Assembly: GCA_036897525.1 (NCBI GenBank)
Contig: JAYMTJ010000003.1
Span: forward strand, 124,001-188,000
DNA: 64,000 nt
Direction: 5' to 3'
Source: Pelargonium x hortorum
Lineage: Eukaryota > Streptophyta > Magnoliopsida > Geraniales > Geraniaceae
Part shown: positions 24,401 through 37,803 of the stretch, one piece after another
How the letters are laid out: every line of letters begins with the position of its first letter
Position numbering within the stretch: the stretch's first letter is position 1
Notes under the pieces: model-generated
What the model saw: the letters and a program-made list of their open reading frames with translations, nothing else
Told to the model about the DNA's origin: nothing
The model's database searches: none
Program-made: the position numbers and the translations under genes

Positions 24401-27400
24401 TGCATAATACGACAATAAAAATGTAAGTCGGGTTTCTTTTTAGCTATTAGTTTTTTTTAAGGATTTCCTTGTTGTTAGTTTTAAAAAGTGAGTGAGAAAG
24501 AGTTAGTAGTAAAGTAAAGAAAAGTTTCTTCTATTCCAGGGTAGTATATATTGACTATAAAAGCCTCAAACGTCCCGGTGTATTTCTTAGTTAGTACTTG
24601 AAAAAACAAACTATCGATAAAAGAATTCTGGATAGTCAATTCGGGGTTATCCGCTTTAATCCTAACATATTAGAGGATTTACGTTTAATGTATATAAAGG
24701 TGTAATATCTAAGAGTTTGTTTATTTATTCGAGAATTTCTTAGTCAAAGTTGCTATGTGTAGTATTAAAGTAAGGGTTCCTTAGAGGATAATCTAGGTCA
24801 TTAAGTCCTCGCTAATCTGCTAAGATATAGGTTTGACTAGATAGAGTATTGGACAAAGAGCCTTATGAAAATAGGATTAATAGTAAGTCAATAAAATAGC
24901 CTTACGTCAGAAATCGTGTTGTACAACTAATTTCAAATTGAAATTATAAGCTAAGTAACCCGAGTAGGATCTCTACTATACTAATATTTAGTAAAAAGTA
25001 AAGGGTTATTGCGGCGCGCAGGGACTTATACTGGCGATCAATTTCAATTTACTATCAGTCTAACTTTATTAGAGGCCTTTGCTTTTAAAATATTGGGATG
25101 ACTCAGCCTGCTAATGAACGAAACATAGTTGGATTTTCATTATTACTTTACTTACTTCTCCTTTCGACATTAAGTTTTGATTTTGAGTCAACAAAAAAAA
25201 AATGGCAGAAAACAAGATCTTGACTTACTACTTTTTACTGAGTTTCTCTTTATACTTATACCAATAGACCAAAAATGAATTATAGAATTATAGGGTGACA
25301 TATCAGCTCCCACAATAGTTAGATAGTTACTGCTTGTTGAATGCCTTGGGTAATTACTCAACTAAATTAAAGAGCTCAATGCATTGGGCATACAGCTTTG
25401 CCCCCTTTTGTGGAAAGACGCTTTTTATTAATTAAGAGTAAACTTCCTCTTTTGTATTGTAGTGTAGTATATTAACTTCTCCGTAATTTAAATAAAGATT
25501 TAATAAGCAAGCAGGAAGAATCTGAGTCAATTGTGTATTATAGTATAGAAAAGTAACAAATAAGGACTGTTTTTTGTTCAAGTTAGGAGTAACAGGTTCA
25601 TTAGATAATATGGTGTACAATAAGGACACCTATACAAGGCATATAAGATAGATCAAATTTGTCAAGCTGAGGTATCCTATCCTACGAGTCACTAGGTAGG
25701 AAATTGATCTAATAAATAACTCCACCAAAAGAAAATGAGTGGTCTTAGTACTCATGTCATTTCTAAATTACTATGAAGATAGGATTTGAACCATCGACTT
25801 TTGTAGGTTGAAGGGGTGTTTTTTTACCACTTGTATTCAATACTAAATCAAAGCGAAATTCAAGAATGGAATTTCTTACTATGGAATAGCATCCGAATAG
25901 CTTTTATTCGGGTTTTTAGATCGGATACATTACTAAGACTAAGAAAAACAAGACGTGAAGAAAGGCAAATAAGTGCTATACTACACTACTAAGGTAAAGG
26001 TACAGATTCTGACTGAGGAAGGGTCTTCTTTCTTACTTCGAGCTCTGAGGAAAGCTGGGAAGGCTAAAGGTTTCTTTCTTTGGTAAACGTGTTTAGGAAT
26101 GTTTTCTGGGTTTCCCCCTACTTCTGTATTTGAGGCCGTTTTAAGGTCAATTCTTATAGTGAAGATTCCTACTTACGGGTAGAAGGTCTAGGCCCCTTTT
26201 ACTGGGTACGAGAACGCGGGAACCAACCCTTTATTACTGTTATGGAATGGGTTTCTCTTGAGGCCTGTTGTGGCTAAAAAGAGATAAACGTTCGTACAGG
26301 GGTAACAAATGTATAATTTGGAAGTAAGTTAAAAGTAATGTCTTTGAAAAGGAACCCTCTTAGAGTGTAGAATGTTATAGATACCGAAGTTTACACCTTG
26401 GCACACCATTCGTTGTATTGATTAAAGTAAGCGGATATTTGAAGTGTTAACGACAGTGTCCATTTGCAATATGTAATGTGCATATTGAGGGGGATTCCTG
26501 GACTATGTAAAGTACGCGCCGTTCTTATTATTCTTTCTTAATTATTCAGGTCTTATTTAGGACCCAAAACAGATGAGAGACTGACTCTATTTTAAAAAAA
26601 GGCTCTGCTCTTTAGGTAGAGGTATCGATACAAAGACAAAGAAAAAAGAGTAACGGGTTAAAAATTAACTAAGGTTTTCCCTATTGAATGAAATACATGC
26701 TAATAATTCTATTGAGAAAAGTGCTTTTGATTAAAAAAGAATCTTGCCTGGAACGAGAATCCAAGTTTTTTACAAAATCCAGTTAGTGATCACTTTCTAT
26801 CTAAGGCATATTTACAAGTTTACTGCATTTACGATGGAGTTTCCCTCACTTTTTAGTAAAACTAAAGCTCCTTTCTACATAAATGGCTACAAGATCCCTG
26901 GGCTTATAACCGCTAACTTTGAAAAGTACGAGGCTCGGGTTTTGTCTTAGACCGGGTATGTGTTATTCTTTAAGGGACTCCCTTTTCAGCTTTTTAGAGA
27001 AAAGATCTAAGTTTATGCGTTTCAGAACAAAGGCTCAGGAGCACTTAGTGTAGTTTGGTTTGTAAATGATAGGGCTTGAACTCGTGGAATTCCCTTGAAC
27101 ATTGATATGAGGCTTTTTGCACAGCGATAAGTAATTTAGAAATTGCAGGACTCTAGCACAAACTTTTTAGGATCTTCCGTGGGTATAAACGAATTGGGCT
27201 TTGTCGCAGCTTAGACTATATAATTCTATAACTTTCTTTCGACTTAGCATAGTACTCAGGGTTGCTAGTATGATATTACAGTCCCTCGTTTTTTTCTGGG
27301 TAATATTAGAATTAGCACTAAAAAACTTTAGAGCAATCTAAGTTTGTATCTGAGTATTTTCCAGTAATTAAGAATATTGAACTTTCTTTTAAGAGGGGTA

Positions 27401-30400
27401 CAAGATATAGCATACATCTTAAAATACAGAGTCATGGTATGGGGTTCTCTTTCCCTATTTACTTTTCATTTTAGAGTTGATTATCCGGCCAAAGTTTAAT
27501 AAAAGGGGCGTGGACTGGTATTCTAAAAAAGTATGCTCGGTAATGGTAATTAGTATAAGGATCTTTTTACTAATATTAGTTTGTATTGTGTTATTCGATT
27601 TTAAGGAGTACTCCTAGTAGCTCTCAAAATCTTGCCGTAAGGCTAATTAGTTTAGGGGGGGGTCCGCAGGTTTATGCTTAGTTTAAAGGTTTACGCTTTA
27701 GCAAACAGAGGGTCAGTCAAATTCTAGGGTATTTACTTGAGTCTCAGGGGTCTTCTCAAGGAAGTATTTAAACGGCTTTTTTTATATACAATTTTAAGGT
27801 AACTGCAGGACTCTGTATATGACGACACTTTGTGTACTACTTAGAAAAATAACTGGGGCTAACTTCTAGTACAGCACCCATGAAAAAACAACTATACTCA
27901 ATGATATTAGATTAAAAAAACTCAATGAAAAAATAGAATGCCTGTGCCCTATAAAAAATTGTTAGATATATTCTTTAGTAGTAAAGGTTACAGCCCCCGA
28001 TAAGAACTCCATATTACATTTCTAATAAATTAAAAAAAGCCCTGGAACAGGTGAAGTAAAAAGAAAGGGACTTAATTCTTGTACAAGAAACCCCACCTAC
28101 AGAAATCCTATTCACGAGGACTTCCTATTTTTTTCGAGTAAGCAAATTAGAATGTAAGTCGAATGTGGAGGACCCACAAACAGGCAATTTAAGAATAAAG
28201 AGTATTAAATATTGAGCTTTGTCGAGTGTTCCTGTATAGGATTTCAATGTTCTACCCTTCTACCCTATAACCAATGTCCCCTGTATCATCCCTATTTCGT
28301 GACATAATGAAATTAAGTTTGTATTTTAGTAAGAGCTGAAGAGGCGGAAAACCTTTGCCTTTCAACCAAGATACGGATACCAGAAAAGAGAGTACTGGTT
28401 AAACAACTTATAGTGTTTCTATCTATTACTCGAGGGGAATACTAAACCAAGAAAGAAAGAAAGATTAATTAATATGACTCAAATAAATGCGGATTTTCTC
28501 GAAGAGAAGAATAGAACTAGAACTGCGGGCCCTTTTTTTAATGGGTTAAAATAAATAAGGTAATACAAAGGCTTGTCAACACTCGGTCCAGGCTCTTATG
28601 GGGAGGGTCCCTTACTTTAGAGTTTATTGCCCAGGAGCTTTTACTTGCAATTCGAGTTATATATATATCCAGTATAGAATATTCAGAAGTTACTAAAAGA
28701 AGGGTGGTAATAGATTAGGTGAATGTTTGGTAACCCTAACGAGCCTCGTACGAGGATAAGCGAGTCCCTGTTTCTCTCATTTCTAATTACAGGGCTTTTT
28801 ATTGAAAAAAAATTTTTCTTTTTTTAGCTTGCCTTTCTGATTCAATGTAAAGAAAACCTTATACTAACTGTGAAATCCTTTTGTTAAAATACTACACTAC
28901 TTATTTTGAAGGAATAAAAGAAAATCCCGGCACCTTAACTAAGAACTTAGGAAGAGGACGCATTTTCTTGAGTACTATACTTTCCTGCACAAGGATCCGG
29001 AATAATCTTTTCATTTTAAGAAGAATTTGCTAAGGGTATTCCCTTATTCAAGAAATCGGGGAAGCTCTAAGAAACTTAAACGAAGTATCCGTAGCTTGTA
29101 CTTTTAAAGGAAACTTTCAATACTAGACAGAAATCCTTGCAGTAAAAAGACTCCTTGTAGGGCTCCTTGCCCTTATATATAATATTAAAAAGGAAGAACT
29201 CAATCTTTATATTTAAGGAAATCTTAACTTAAGGAGAAAAAAGCCATGCTTAAAGGCTCTCACCGAGCAGCTGCAGCTCTAGAACTGTAGCAAATAGAGT
29301 ACTGAATGACTTCTGAGCGGGCTTTTAACTAACCCGAAATCTGGGAATACCCAACTCTTATTCTTTGGAAGGATAACTTGAAATGAGAAGTTACCTATAG
29401 TCTTTGCCAGGAAAATGCCTCAATCTTTCAAATTCAAAAGTAGTTGTTTGTTATCTTTCTTCTACAATAAGTCAAGGCCCGGATCCCTTCTCCTAGATTC
29501 CTACATCTTGCAATTTTAAGCATAGGCTGAATGCTACTTTATTTTACTCTAGCTGTAGCTTTTGTGTTATCTTGCTTTCTTAACTTTACAAGGAGAAAAT
29601 GCATATATTAATATAGTAAACTGTAAAGGGCCTATACTTCCTTTTCATTTATATGCCGAATATACAGTACTGGATACTTCTAATTTAACATATCCCGGAG
29701 TTTACTTACTCCAACTAGGAAACAAGAGGGACTAAATCCAGTCGAAAAGCATCCTACAATTTTACGAAATAAGTATTCGGGGGCTTTAATAGGTTCCTTC
29801 CTTTTATATATATGTCGCGCTGAACTCTCTTAGCGTAAATCTATAAATAAAGCACCCCTAAGCTAAAGAGTGAAGTCCTAAACTGGAGGTTCAATGCTAA
29901 ATTTAGGTATTCCTTTGTTAAGATTAAGAGAAGGTTTCTGGATCCATTAAATGAAACAAGTCCGTCGTATATAAGTAAAGTATAAAACTCTTAAATAATG
30001 TCCAAAAATTCCAACCACAAGGAGTAGACTTATTCTGAATTATAACTACAAAGAAAGGCTTGATAAACTAAACCCAAAATATTCTATAGTCCACAATTTA
30101 TGAAAAACGCAAACCCAACGGACTCTCTGTTTATTTTATTGATAAAAACTTTCAAAAAATGCATTCTGAGGGTGGAGCTGCGTTCTGCTAAAATAGCGAA
30201 AAACCCGTAAAGGGATGCCCGAAGCGAAGCTCTTATTATAGATTCTTGTTTATATTACCCCGTTAAGTTTAAAAATAATTGCAATAACTGCTACTTTGTT
30301 ATTTGTAAAAGAAATTTGTACGCTTTATTTTAGGTTTCCTTTTTTTTTCTTTTACTCAACTTCAATTTGACTCTCGAGTCCTGTACTTAAGTATGTTCCT

Positions 30401-32411
30401 TTACTCTATTCTTGACAGAGTACTTGGCTAGGGTAGGGGTAGTAAATAATCTTAAACCATAAAGACACTCTCTTGAATAGGCATGGCACAGTAAAAAAAA
30501 GGGTCAAACTCGAATTTCATTGAAAAAAGCAATGCTAAGACCCTCCTCGTGCGCTAAAACAAAACAGTTAACACCCACTCACGTAGATTCATTTCTTAAA
30601 TTTACTGCAGTTTTTAATGACTTTTAACTCCAACAAACAATAGAGTATAAAAAAGATTCCGAAAGAAAAAAAGCTATATTCATATAAATATTACGAGTCC
30701 TAGATCTACAAAAGTTTTTTCTTGTACTCATATCCTATTACAAAGAAAAGTTCTCCCTGTAACCCAACAAAGGTTATTTACCTTCCCCGCTCTATTTACA
30801 AAGGGCGTAGGAAACTTTCAATTAATAAAAGATTTAGCTAACTAGGACCCGACCTAAAGCTTACCCAACTTGCGAAAGTTGTGAATACAGATAGTCTTAA
30901 AAGCTTGTATACTACTCCAGTCCAGTGTCAAGAGAAGTACCATACACCCACCATACGCATACGTGATACCGGAGTCTCCTAATAGAATATCCTGAGTAAA
31001 AAAAAGAATGACTTGTTAAAAGGGGTTCTGCACTCCGCCTAAAAACGCAACACCAGGCGCTGACGGAGGAATTCGATTTCATATTTCTTACTTTAATCCG
31101 GGAACTTTTATAGCTTTCCTATTTCTTTCCACCTGCCACTTTCCAAAAGAATTCGGGCTAGAGGTTATTTTCAGTTTTCTCATATTTCAGACTGTTGGTT
31201 TTATCTTACTAATACTGCGGGGTTCTCCACAAAGAGCTTCGAGTCGTGCCTGCTTTTTTATTCTATTTGCATCTACTTTTCAGTACGGGTACCCATAGTG
31301 CTTCTCCATTTATTTACCGGATCCCTTACTACGGATTTCTGTGCTTTAGTTAAATTTCAACAGGACTAATAGAAATAAGGCATCCCGTCAGTTAAATATT
31401 TGGGTTGGGGATTTTTTACTACTTTTTGAAAAGTTCATACAGGTTTTATACTAATTTCATTTTTAGGAGTTCCCAGACGGGTTTTGACACCGGGATTGAA
31501 GATATAAAAGGAACTCAACCTCTCTTCTCGTCTCGACAAGAATACTTTAGAAATCTATATGTTCTAACTAAGAGTAACAAGACCTACTTAAATATTTCCT
31601 TATACAAGCGGTTACCCATGTTATTCAAAAAGAAAGTAACTTCCCTCTCTATATGAAGCGAACTTGGTACACGGTCGCTAGAGTCTCTGTTTATCGATTA
31701 AGAACTACCTTTACTATTTGGTGGTACAACAAGTTAAAATCTAGGTAGGAAAGGAACTCCACTTTAGAAATAAGATACCTCGTATAGTAATACGCAGGAA
31801 GACAAAATAAAATGCCCGATTTTTTAAAGTCAGGAGTTTTTGATATTAAGTATTCCGGGAAAACTCACTTTTGGTCCTTGGTTTTTACCCCAGTTCAGTA
31901 ATTTGTGAGTCCTTACCATAACATAAGATAGAGAAGGGTCTATCAGAATAAATAATAGTAGTAGATTTTTTTCCTTTAGCTTTAGTCAGTGTTATTCATA
32001 AACTCGATTGAAGTGAAGCTTCCTTTATATAAAACCCGGGTTAATGACTTTTTAATAATAAGAAAAGTCAGGAGTGCTTGTGACAAAAGGGAAATCCGCA
32101 GTTTCAACCCGAGTACTAGTTAGCTCTAGAGCTTTACCCTGAGAGAACCCAAATAATACAAATAGAAAACCTTGTGCTGAAATCATTAAAAAAGAATCTA
32201 CAAAATAGTTTTGGGGTCCTTTACCACATCATAGAGTGTGCCCTAATTTTATTACAACATCTGGATAACTTGAGCTAAAGGCTCTATAAGAATCTTAGTC
32301 GAAATAGACAAGCTATAAAAGAGACTCTGAGTATAAATAACAAGAGTCCCGTATTTCTTTTTTTTTTGTAGGGACTTTTTCCAAACGGATGCGCCTCGCG
32401 AAACTCTGTAT
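24400..32411. other. Type A non-coding region
   Basis: Eight kilobases without a recognisable gene. Purine-to-pyrimidine motifs are frequent (for example 26972-26986 and 31464-31475). A run of seven G lies at 27656-27662. A degenerate tRNA-like piece lies near 25774-25845. Open frames such as 26744-26950 and 31405-31656 (+) match nothing I know. Confidence 0.55.
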
Positions 32412-32483
32412 GCTTAGAAATCGACTTGAACCAATGACCAAAGAATTTTCCGTGCTTTGCTCTACCAGCGGAGCGATCTAATT
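32412..32483 (-). tRNA. trnF-GAA: tRNA-Phe (GAA), diverged organellar type
   Basis: A 72-base sequence on the minus strand can be laid out with canonical spacing in every arm. The D-arm is GCTC-CGCTGGTA-GAGC with a perfect stem. The anticodon loop CGGAAAA gives GAA at 34-36, hence Phe. The run from the D-arm through GGAAAAT to TTCAAGTC closely tracks plastid and plant mitochondrial trnF. Departures: acceptor pairs 1 and 2 are mismatched (A-C and A-G) while pairs 3-7 are good; the anticodon stem has a C-T mismatch; position 33 is G where U is usual; and the T-stem ATTGG/CGATT has T-T and G52-G62 mismatches. No neighbouring gene lies within kilobases. The identification is secure by similarity. 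Whether it is functional, edited or a decayed copy cannot be told from sequence. Confidence 0.72.
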
Positions 32484-32489
32484 TCTGGA

Positions 32490-34960
32490 GTATCTCGAAT
32501 CTCTTTTTTATACGGGTCCAATTGTCTTGTGCATTCTATCTAAGCGATTCTAAGTTTCAATGCGAAGACTCTAAAAAAAATGATTGATTCGTAAATAAGG
32601 AGTACCCCCCACTTTTTTTAGACTACTAGTTTTTGTAACGACCCTACCTAATAGAACGAGCGCTTCCTTAATTTAAGGAGTTCGGATTATTTATTACTTG
32701 TCACAGAGGCTTTATCTTATAATCTAGTAATCTAGAGAGCTTTCACTGAAAAGAAGACTGTCCTTGAAATAGGGTCGTTATGACTCAGTAACTTAAAAGA
32801 GTTCCATGTTGTGTCCTTGAGATTAGTAATTCCGGTAAGAGAGCTCAAAACCCATTGTAAGCTAACAAAACTGAAGAAATAGGGATAGAAAGAAGAAAGA
32901 AAAAACTCTACTAGTTAAACTATAGGGTCTATTGCAGCATCTGAAAATAGTTATTTTTCTGTCCTTTCCTTTTATGATTATCATAATCACTTAATTAAAT
33001 GAAATAGAATTCTTTTCTTTTAGTATTATGTATATCTAATATCAAAGAATGGCAAAGAGCGAGCTCTAACTAACTTTATTTAAGGGGACTCCATAGGGTT
33101 CCAGTCCTGTCATCCTAGGAAGTTAGAAATGCACTTAGTATGCTGAGCCAAGGGATTCCCTACATAACAGAAGTATAGGCTCTTTAGAGTCTTTTGTTAA
33201 TCCAAGTAAGGGTTTAACTAAGGGTTTAAGACCTGAGTACCTAAAAATTCTTATTTCAGATAGCTTGTTCACATAAAACCCAACTTCTATTATATGAGTT
33301 TACGGGACTTTAAAGGTTTCAGCAAACAGAACTTCTTCCGGAGAGACTTTAAACTAAAGCTATTAAGTAGGTTTTTTCTTCCTATTAAATGAAATAGAAA
33401 TTGAAAAAAGAGCTAACATGACCCGGTATTGTTGTATCGCCCATGTTAAATTTGATACTGCAGAGTTTACTTTCATAATAGAAAGATTTTGCAGTTTTCT
33501 TAGAGGCCCTCCACTCGAACTCCTTCCTATAGATAGTAGATACCAAAAAAACTAGGACTAAATTGTCCGAAAGAAAAGATATAAGAGCAGGACTAGACTG
33601 TTTCAGAGATTTTCGTTGAGGCTGAAATTACTTATAAACCCTTGTAGATTTTTCGGGGAGAAGAAGGCAGGGACCCGTATAACCATTTTTAATAAACTAT
33701 CTTGTGTTAATTAGCTTTAGCTCTTGCAGAGAAATCCTTTTTGAGTCCGGCTAGCTGATGTGCCTTATGATTGGATATTCTATAGTAGTGGACCTAGTCC
33801 CAAAGTCAACTTTTAAGACAATCTATATATTTTATAATGAATCCCTTTTTTATTTTAGCTTGACAATCGCTTATATAGATAACACTTGGTATAAACTTAG
33901 TGGTGAGGAGCACATAGCCCTAAAGTCGTTTTACCCCCTTATACAATGAAATGACTCGAAACCTTCGCTAATAAATACAAGTTACAACAAAAACTCGACT
34001 ACATTACAATTAGAATCCAATATCAAGTATCAAGAAAAAAACCCATCTTAATAAATTAACTTTAATATAACTCCATGATTTTACATTTTATACAATACCC
34101 TTCGGTTTTCATGCACAAACTTTATTTGCTTCTAAAATCCTTCATTTAGTTTTTTAGTAATATTTATTATACCTTAGAGGGACCCCTCTCTTGGATTATT
34201 TACTTCATATGTTACGCTTTACAAGGCAAAGTTCCTACTTTAGCGTTGAGGTATATTTTCCTTTCATTTCATTTTATTACGGTCTTGTCTTGAATTTTTT
34301 TATCAGCACAAGCCCGTTATCTACCGTTATCTACTAAGAACCTGAGGAAGTCTCTACATCCGAAAATTGATGGAAAACTTATTAGAAGCGAATCCTATAT
34401 ACATAAATCTACTGTAAGAGCAGGTCAAGGCAAAAGCACTTTATTTTGTTCCTTAGGTTTTTTCAAGGTCAAAGGGAATCCATTTCTTCTTGATCAGGCA
34501 TTTTTTTAGGGTTTATGGGTTGGCTTACTTAACTAGACGGGAATGCTCATTTTAAGGGAGTCCTATATTCTTCAGTCTCGGATATTTCATTAACAGCTCC
34601 TGGAATGTTGAATACAAAATAGGCTTTTATCTTTTCTAAAGAGCCCAGTTCTCTAGTCTGTTTTGTTTTATAAAGGGAGTCTTCCTTATGCTCCCAAGCT
34701 CTATAGCTCCAATTGGTAAGGGGCGGCTCTAAGAAAATAGATGGAACAAAATGAAGAAACTTTTCAAACTTGTTTGTTTTATAAAAATAGAACGGAGTGG
34801 AATTCCGTTGGTTTATCTAATTGGATATAAGGAACCCTCTTTCGAAAGCAAGCAGTCTTTGCCCAGTTACTTGTCTTTTCTAGGAACCTAGCCGAAACTA
34901 TAATATAATAACCGCCAGCTCTTTATGTCCCGAACCTATCAATTCCGGTCTTATGCTTGT
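32490..34960. other. Type A non-coding region
   Basis: AT-rich, stop-dense and without a recognisable gene. The motif gggagtcttcc at 34675-34685 is a typical example of the dispersed purine-to-pyrimidine element. Confidence 0.55.
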
Positions 34961-35090
34961 CGGTGTAGCTAGTAATATAATAGTTATTAGTTATTATAGA
35001 TTGTTATTTAAGTATTCTGTTCTTATCTTATATATACTACTTAAATTAATTATAAATAGTTCTAGTATTATTTATTTGTATAGGATGGTG
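34960..35090. other. Very AT-rich strip at a type B island edge
   Basis: Dominated by taat, tatta and atatat words, with few G or C. A second strip lies at about 35440-35550. Together they mark the left side of the largest type B island. They could be spacer, a breathing or replication-related element, or simply drift. Confidence 0.5.
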
Positions 35091-37800
35091 ATATAGTTAG
35101 TTGTAGGGAGGGAAGGCTTCCCCTACCCTAAACCTCTTGTTCAGGAGCTTACTAAAGAATACCAGGATTCCCAGGAAAGTGACCTTACACAGAGACAGAG
35201 AGCTATCAGGTAATGATAATGAGATTAGTATCTGTTTTAGCAAACAACAAAACCGGATTTAGCCTCAGCTCATTCGCTAGCACCTTTGACTTAACTTCTA
35301 CTTCATAACTTGTTTCTTATGAGCTAGAGTTTGGAGAACCTGGAGAAATACCCATAGCAGAGAGACTGACCTTGCTTGTAGGAAATTTAGGGACTTTCCC
35401 CTGGAGTATAAGAAGAGTTATTCCGGGAGTATAGTAGCTAATGTATTGTTCTTTATTATAGTATATATAGTCTAACTTTTTAGTTAGTTATTTAACCAAA
35501 TATATTGTATGTAATAATAATAAGTATAGGAGCTTGCCCGGAATTCTATATAAACAGCTCTATTAATTGTATTGTCTTACAGTTGTTAAGTTCTGGCTCT
35601 CTGTAGTTACTGACACGGGAGCCTTTAAACTTAATTGATAATTGAGAGCATAGCCCTTCCCTTACCGACTATAGCAGAGCGAAGGTGGTTAATGCATTCT
35701 AGTTTAAGGAATATGTATACCACACACAAGATAACCAACTTCATATGACTTTCTCTAGTCTTGATAGCAAGCCAGTACCAGCCAGTAAGAAAAGGAGGTG
35801 CAAGCCCAGTCAATAGCTGTACCGGTATCAGTAGCCACCCAGTCTAAGAAAGAGAATGAATAGAAGCTAGTACAATAGATATAGAGATGGTGCTAATGGA
35901 ATGCGAGCCTAATACAGTGTAGCTAATGAAAGACTGCTTGCTAAAGCAAGCCTTTGGCCTGCTAAGATAGAGCAACACTAAGAGAGTACATTACAGGTTC
36001 GAAGAGTTTCATTCCTTCTTAGCCAATCAGTTTCTGTTAGCTTTCCATTAGCACCACCTTCTTAGCCTAGCTACACTGTCTATACTGTCTCTGGCTCCTA
36101 CTGGCACTTCAACTGCTTTGGACTACTCTTGCTCCATTAGCGTAATACACCTTCTGGCAGGCATACTCCCTGGTTAGTACAACTCCTGATACCGATACAA
36201 CTAGTGTTTGGTCTATTGCTTGGTTTCCTTCTCTGGCTCGTACAGGCAACTTCAGTTGGGCTATGGCTCTTCCTCTAGTGACTGGGACTGCTTGGACAGT
36301 CTAGCTCTCTTCTCTGTCTTTTGTGGGTCCTACAATACTGGCCTGGCATCCTCTACTGATACGGATACTGATACTGGTTAGGCAATGGCTCCTGCTTATG
36401 AAACAACAAATCCTAAGTCATTAACAAGTCATGAAACAAATAAGGCATAATTGGGTTTCGTGTTCATGTCAACCTATGTATACTACTATGGGAGTTAACC
36501 TCCTGCGTGACAGTCGGTAATAGAGATGTATTTATGTACTTAGAAGGCTCCTCTTTACTGATAAACTACATAGAACATGAGAAAGTTTACCTTAAAGACG
36601 CTATCCTAAGTGTCTAAAATAACTCAACACTCTAAGCCACAGGAATCCCTTAAATCAACCTTGAGTGCTTTACCTATCCAACTCTTTCGAAAAGAGTCCC
36701 AGCAAAAGAGTCAGTCCTGGCCCAGCTTAGAAGGTTTCCTCCATTGGCCAGCTTAGAGTCCACTGTCAATACAGAAGTGCTACAATATCCCTTCATTAGG
36801 ACTTTCTATAAGTAAGATTTGTTTAGGCTTGAGATCGACATTCTTGAAAGCAAGCTGTCCTTGTAGGCACTTGTAGCCAAAGGTGTTCAATACCAGTCTC
36901 AGTAGCAGACAGTAGGCCGCATGTACAGTTAGGAGCAATCCCAGTTCATCTAGGAACTGAATTGCCGGTAAAGGTGTTACTATAATAGCTCTAGTCCAAC
37001 CCTACTTATGTGTCCAATTGGAACCAAAGAACAAAGCCGACTTACAAGCCTTGGATTTCACATTGGACAAAACTCTTAGTAATTCATCCTAATAAGCCAA
37101 AGAAGGTAATGACAGGTCCTTCTCCTAGGATGCTAGCAACACCGACTTAAAGGTTTTGAATGTTGGTGATGGTATAGCGTTAGTGTTCCATAGTAGTTAG
37201 GCTCGCTCTTCCGTAGCTGCTGTTACACCTCAGGTACCTCTAAGGGTTTTGAGGTCAGGATTTCCATTTCAAGAAGGGTCTAGTTCTAAAGCAAGGAAGT
37301 AAGATAAACTATCAAAAGAATGAGTCCTCTGTTTCTAGTAGGCAAGAGCTTGTGGCTGACTCTCAAATAGGTACCATTAGCAACTATTAGCTGCACTGTC
37401 TTTCATTAGCTACTTAATCGGAGAAGTATGGCTACTTCTCCTAGCTATTTAAGTCATTGGTTTAAGAAGCAGAACAACAAACAAGAAATGGCTTTGTTTG
37501 TGTCCAATTCAACTTGGGCTTTTTGCTAGTGCTGTTGTTAATTGAATGCAACAACTGTCGAAACTGAAAACCACTCCTTGAACTCTCTAGCAATGAACTG
37601 TAACTATCCCGATCGACTGTGTAGCTGTTAATGAGACGAAGGTCGGTACCGCTATCAAGGGGCTCGGTCAAGGGCTCCGCTCTGTAGCTTCTATGCCTGT
37701 GTTGCTAGCATGGCGCTGATGGTGAGAGTGGTGTTAATCCATCTAGCCGGTATCTGAGCTTGGTGGCTTTGTGATGGTATCATAGGCAAGCTTTAGCTTG
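35090..37800. repeat. Type B island 4, richest repeat mosaic
   Basis: This is the most G+C-rich block. It contains two exact 12-base inverted pairs: ggtgctaatgga at 35889-35900 with its complement at 36044-36055, and acagtgtagcta at 35914-35925 with its complement at 36068-36079. It also contains a hairpin at 35936-35951, tactgg-rich text near 36350-36390, and gacagtcggtaa at 36509-36520. Many words recur in the islands at 15-19, 23-24 and 52-54 kb. No gene is recognisable. Confidence 0.55.
35936..35951. repeat. Perfect small hairpin gcttgc-taaa-gcaagc
   Basis: A perfect six-base stem with loop taaa. A five-base-stem relative lies at 18707-18720 inside a 17-base exact match. There is no T-run after it, so I do not call it a terminator. 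Confidence 0.7.
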
Positions 37801-37803
37801 AGG

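Noticed and set aside
25774-25845. tRNA-like 71-base segment (minus) with GGTTCAAATCC
   Set aside because: T-stem and anticodon stem do not pair, and the acceptor pairs only in part; no anticodon can be read.
35936-35951. Hairpin as a possible transcription terminator
   Set aside because: No T-tract follows and no gene lies upstream.
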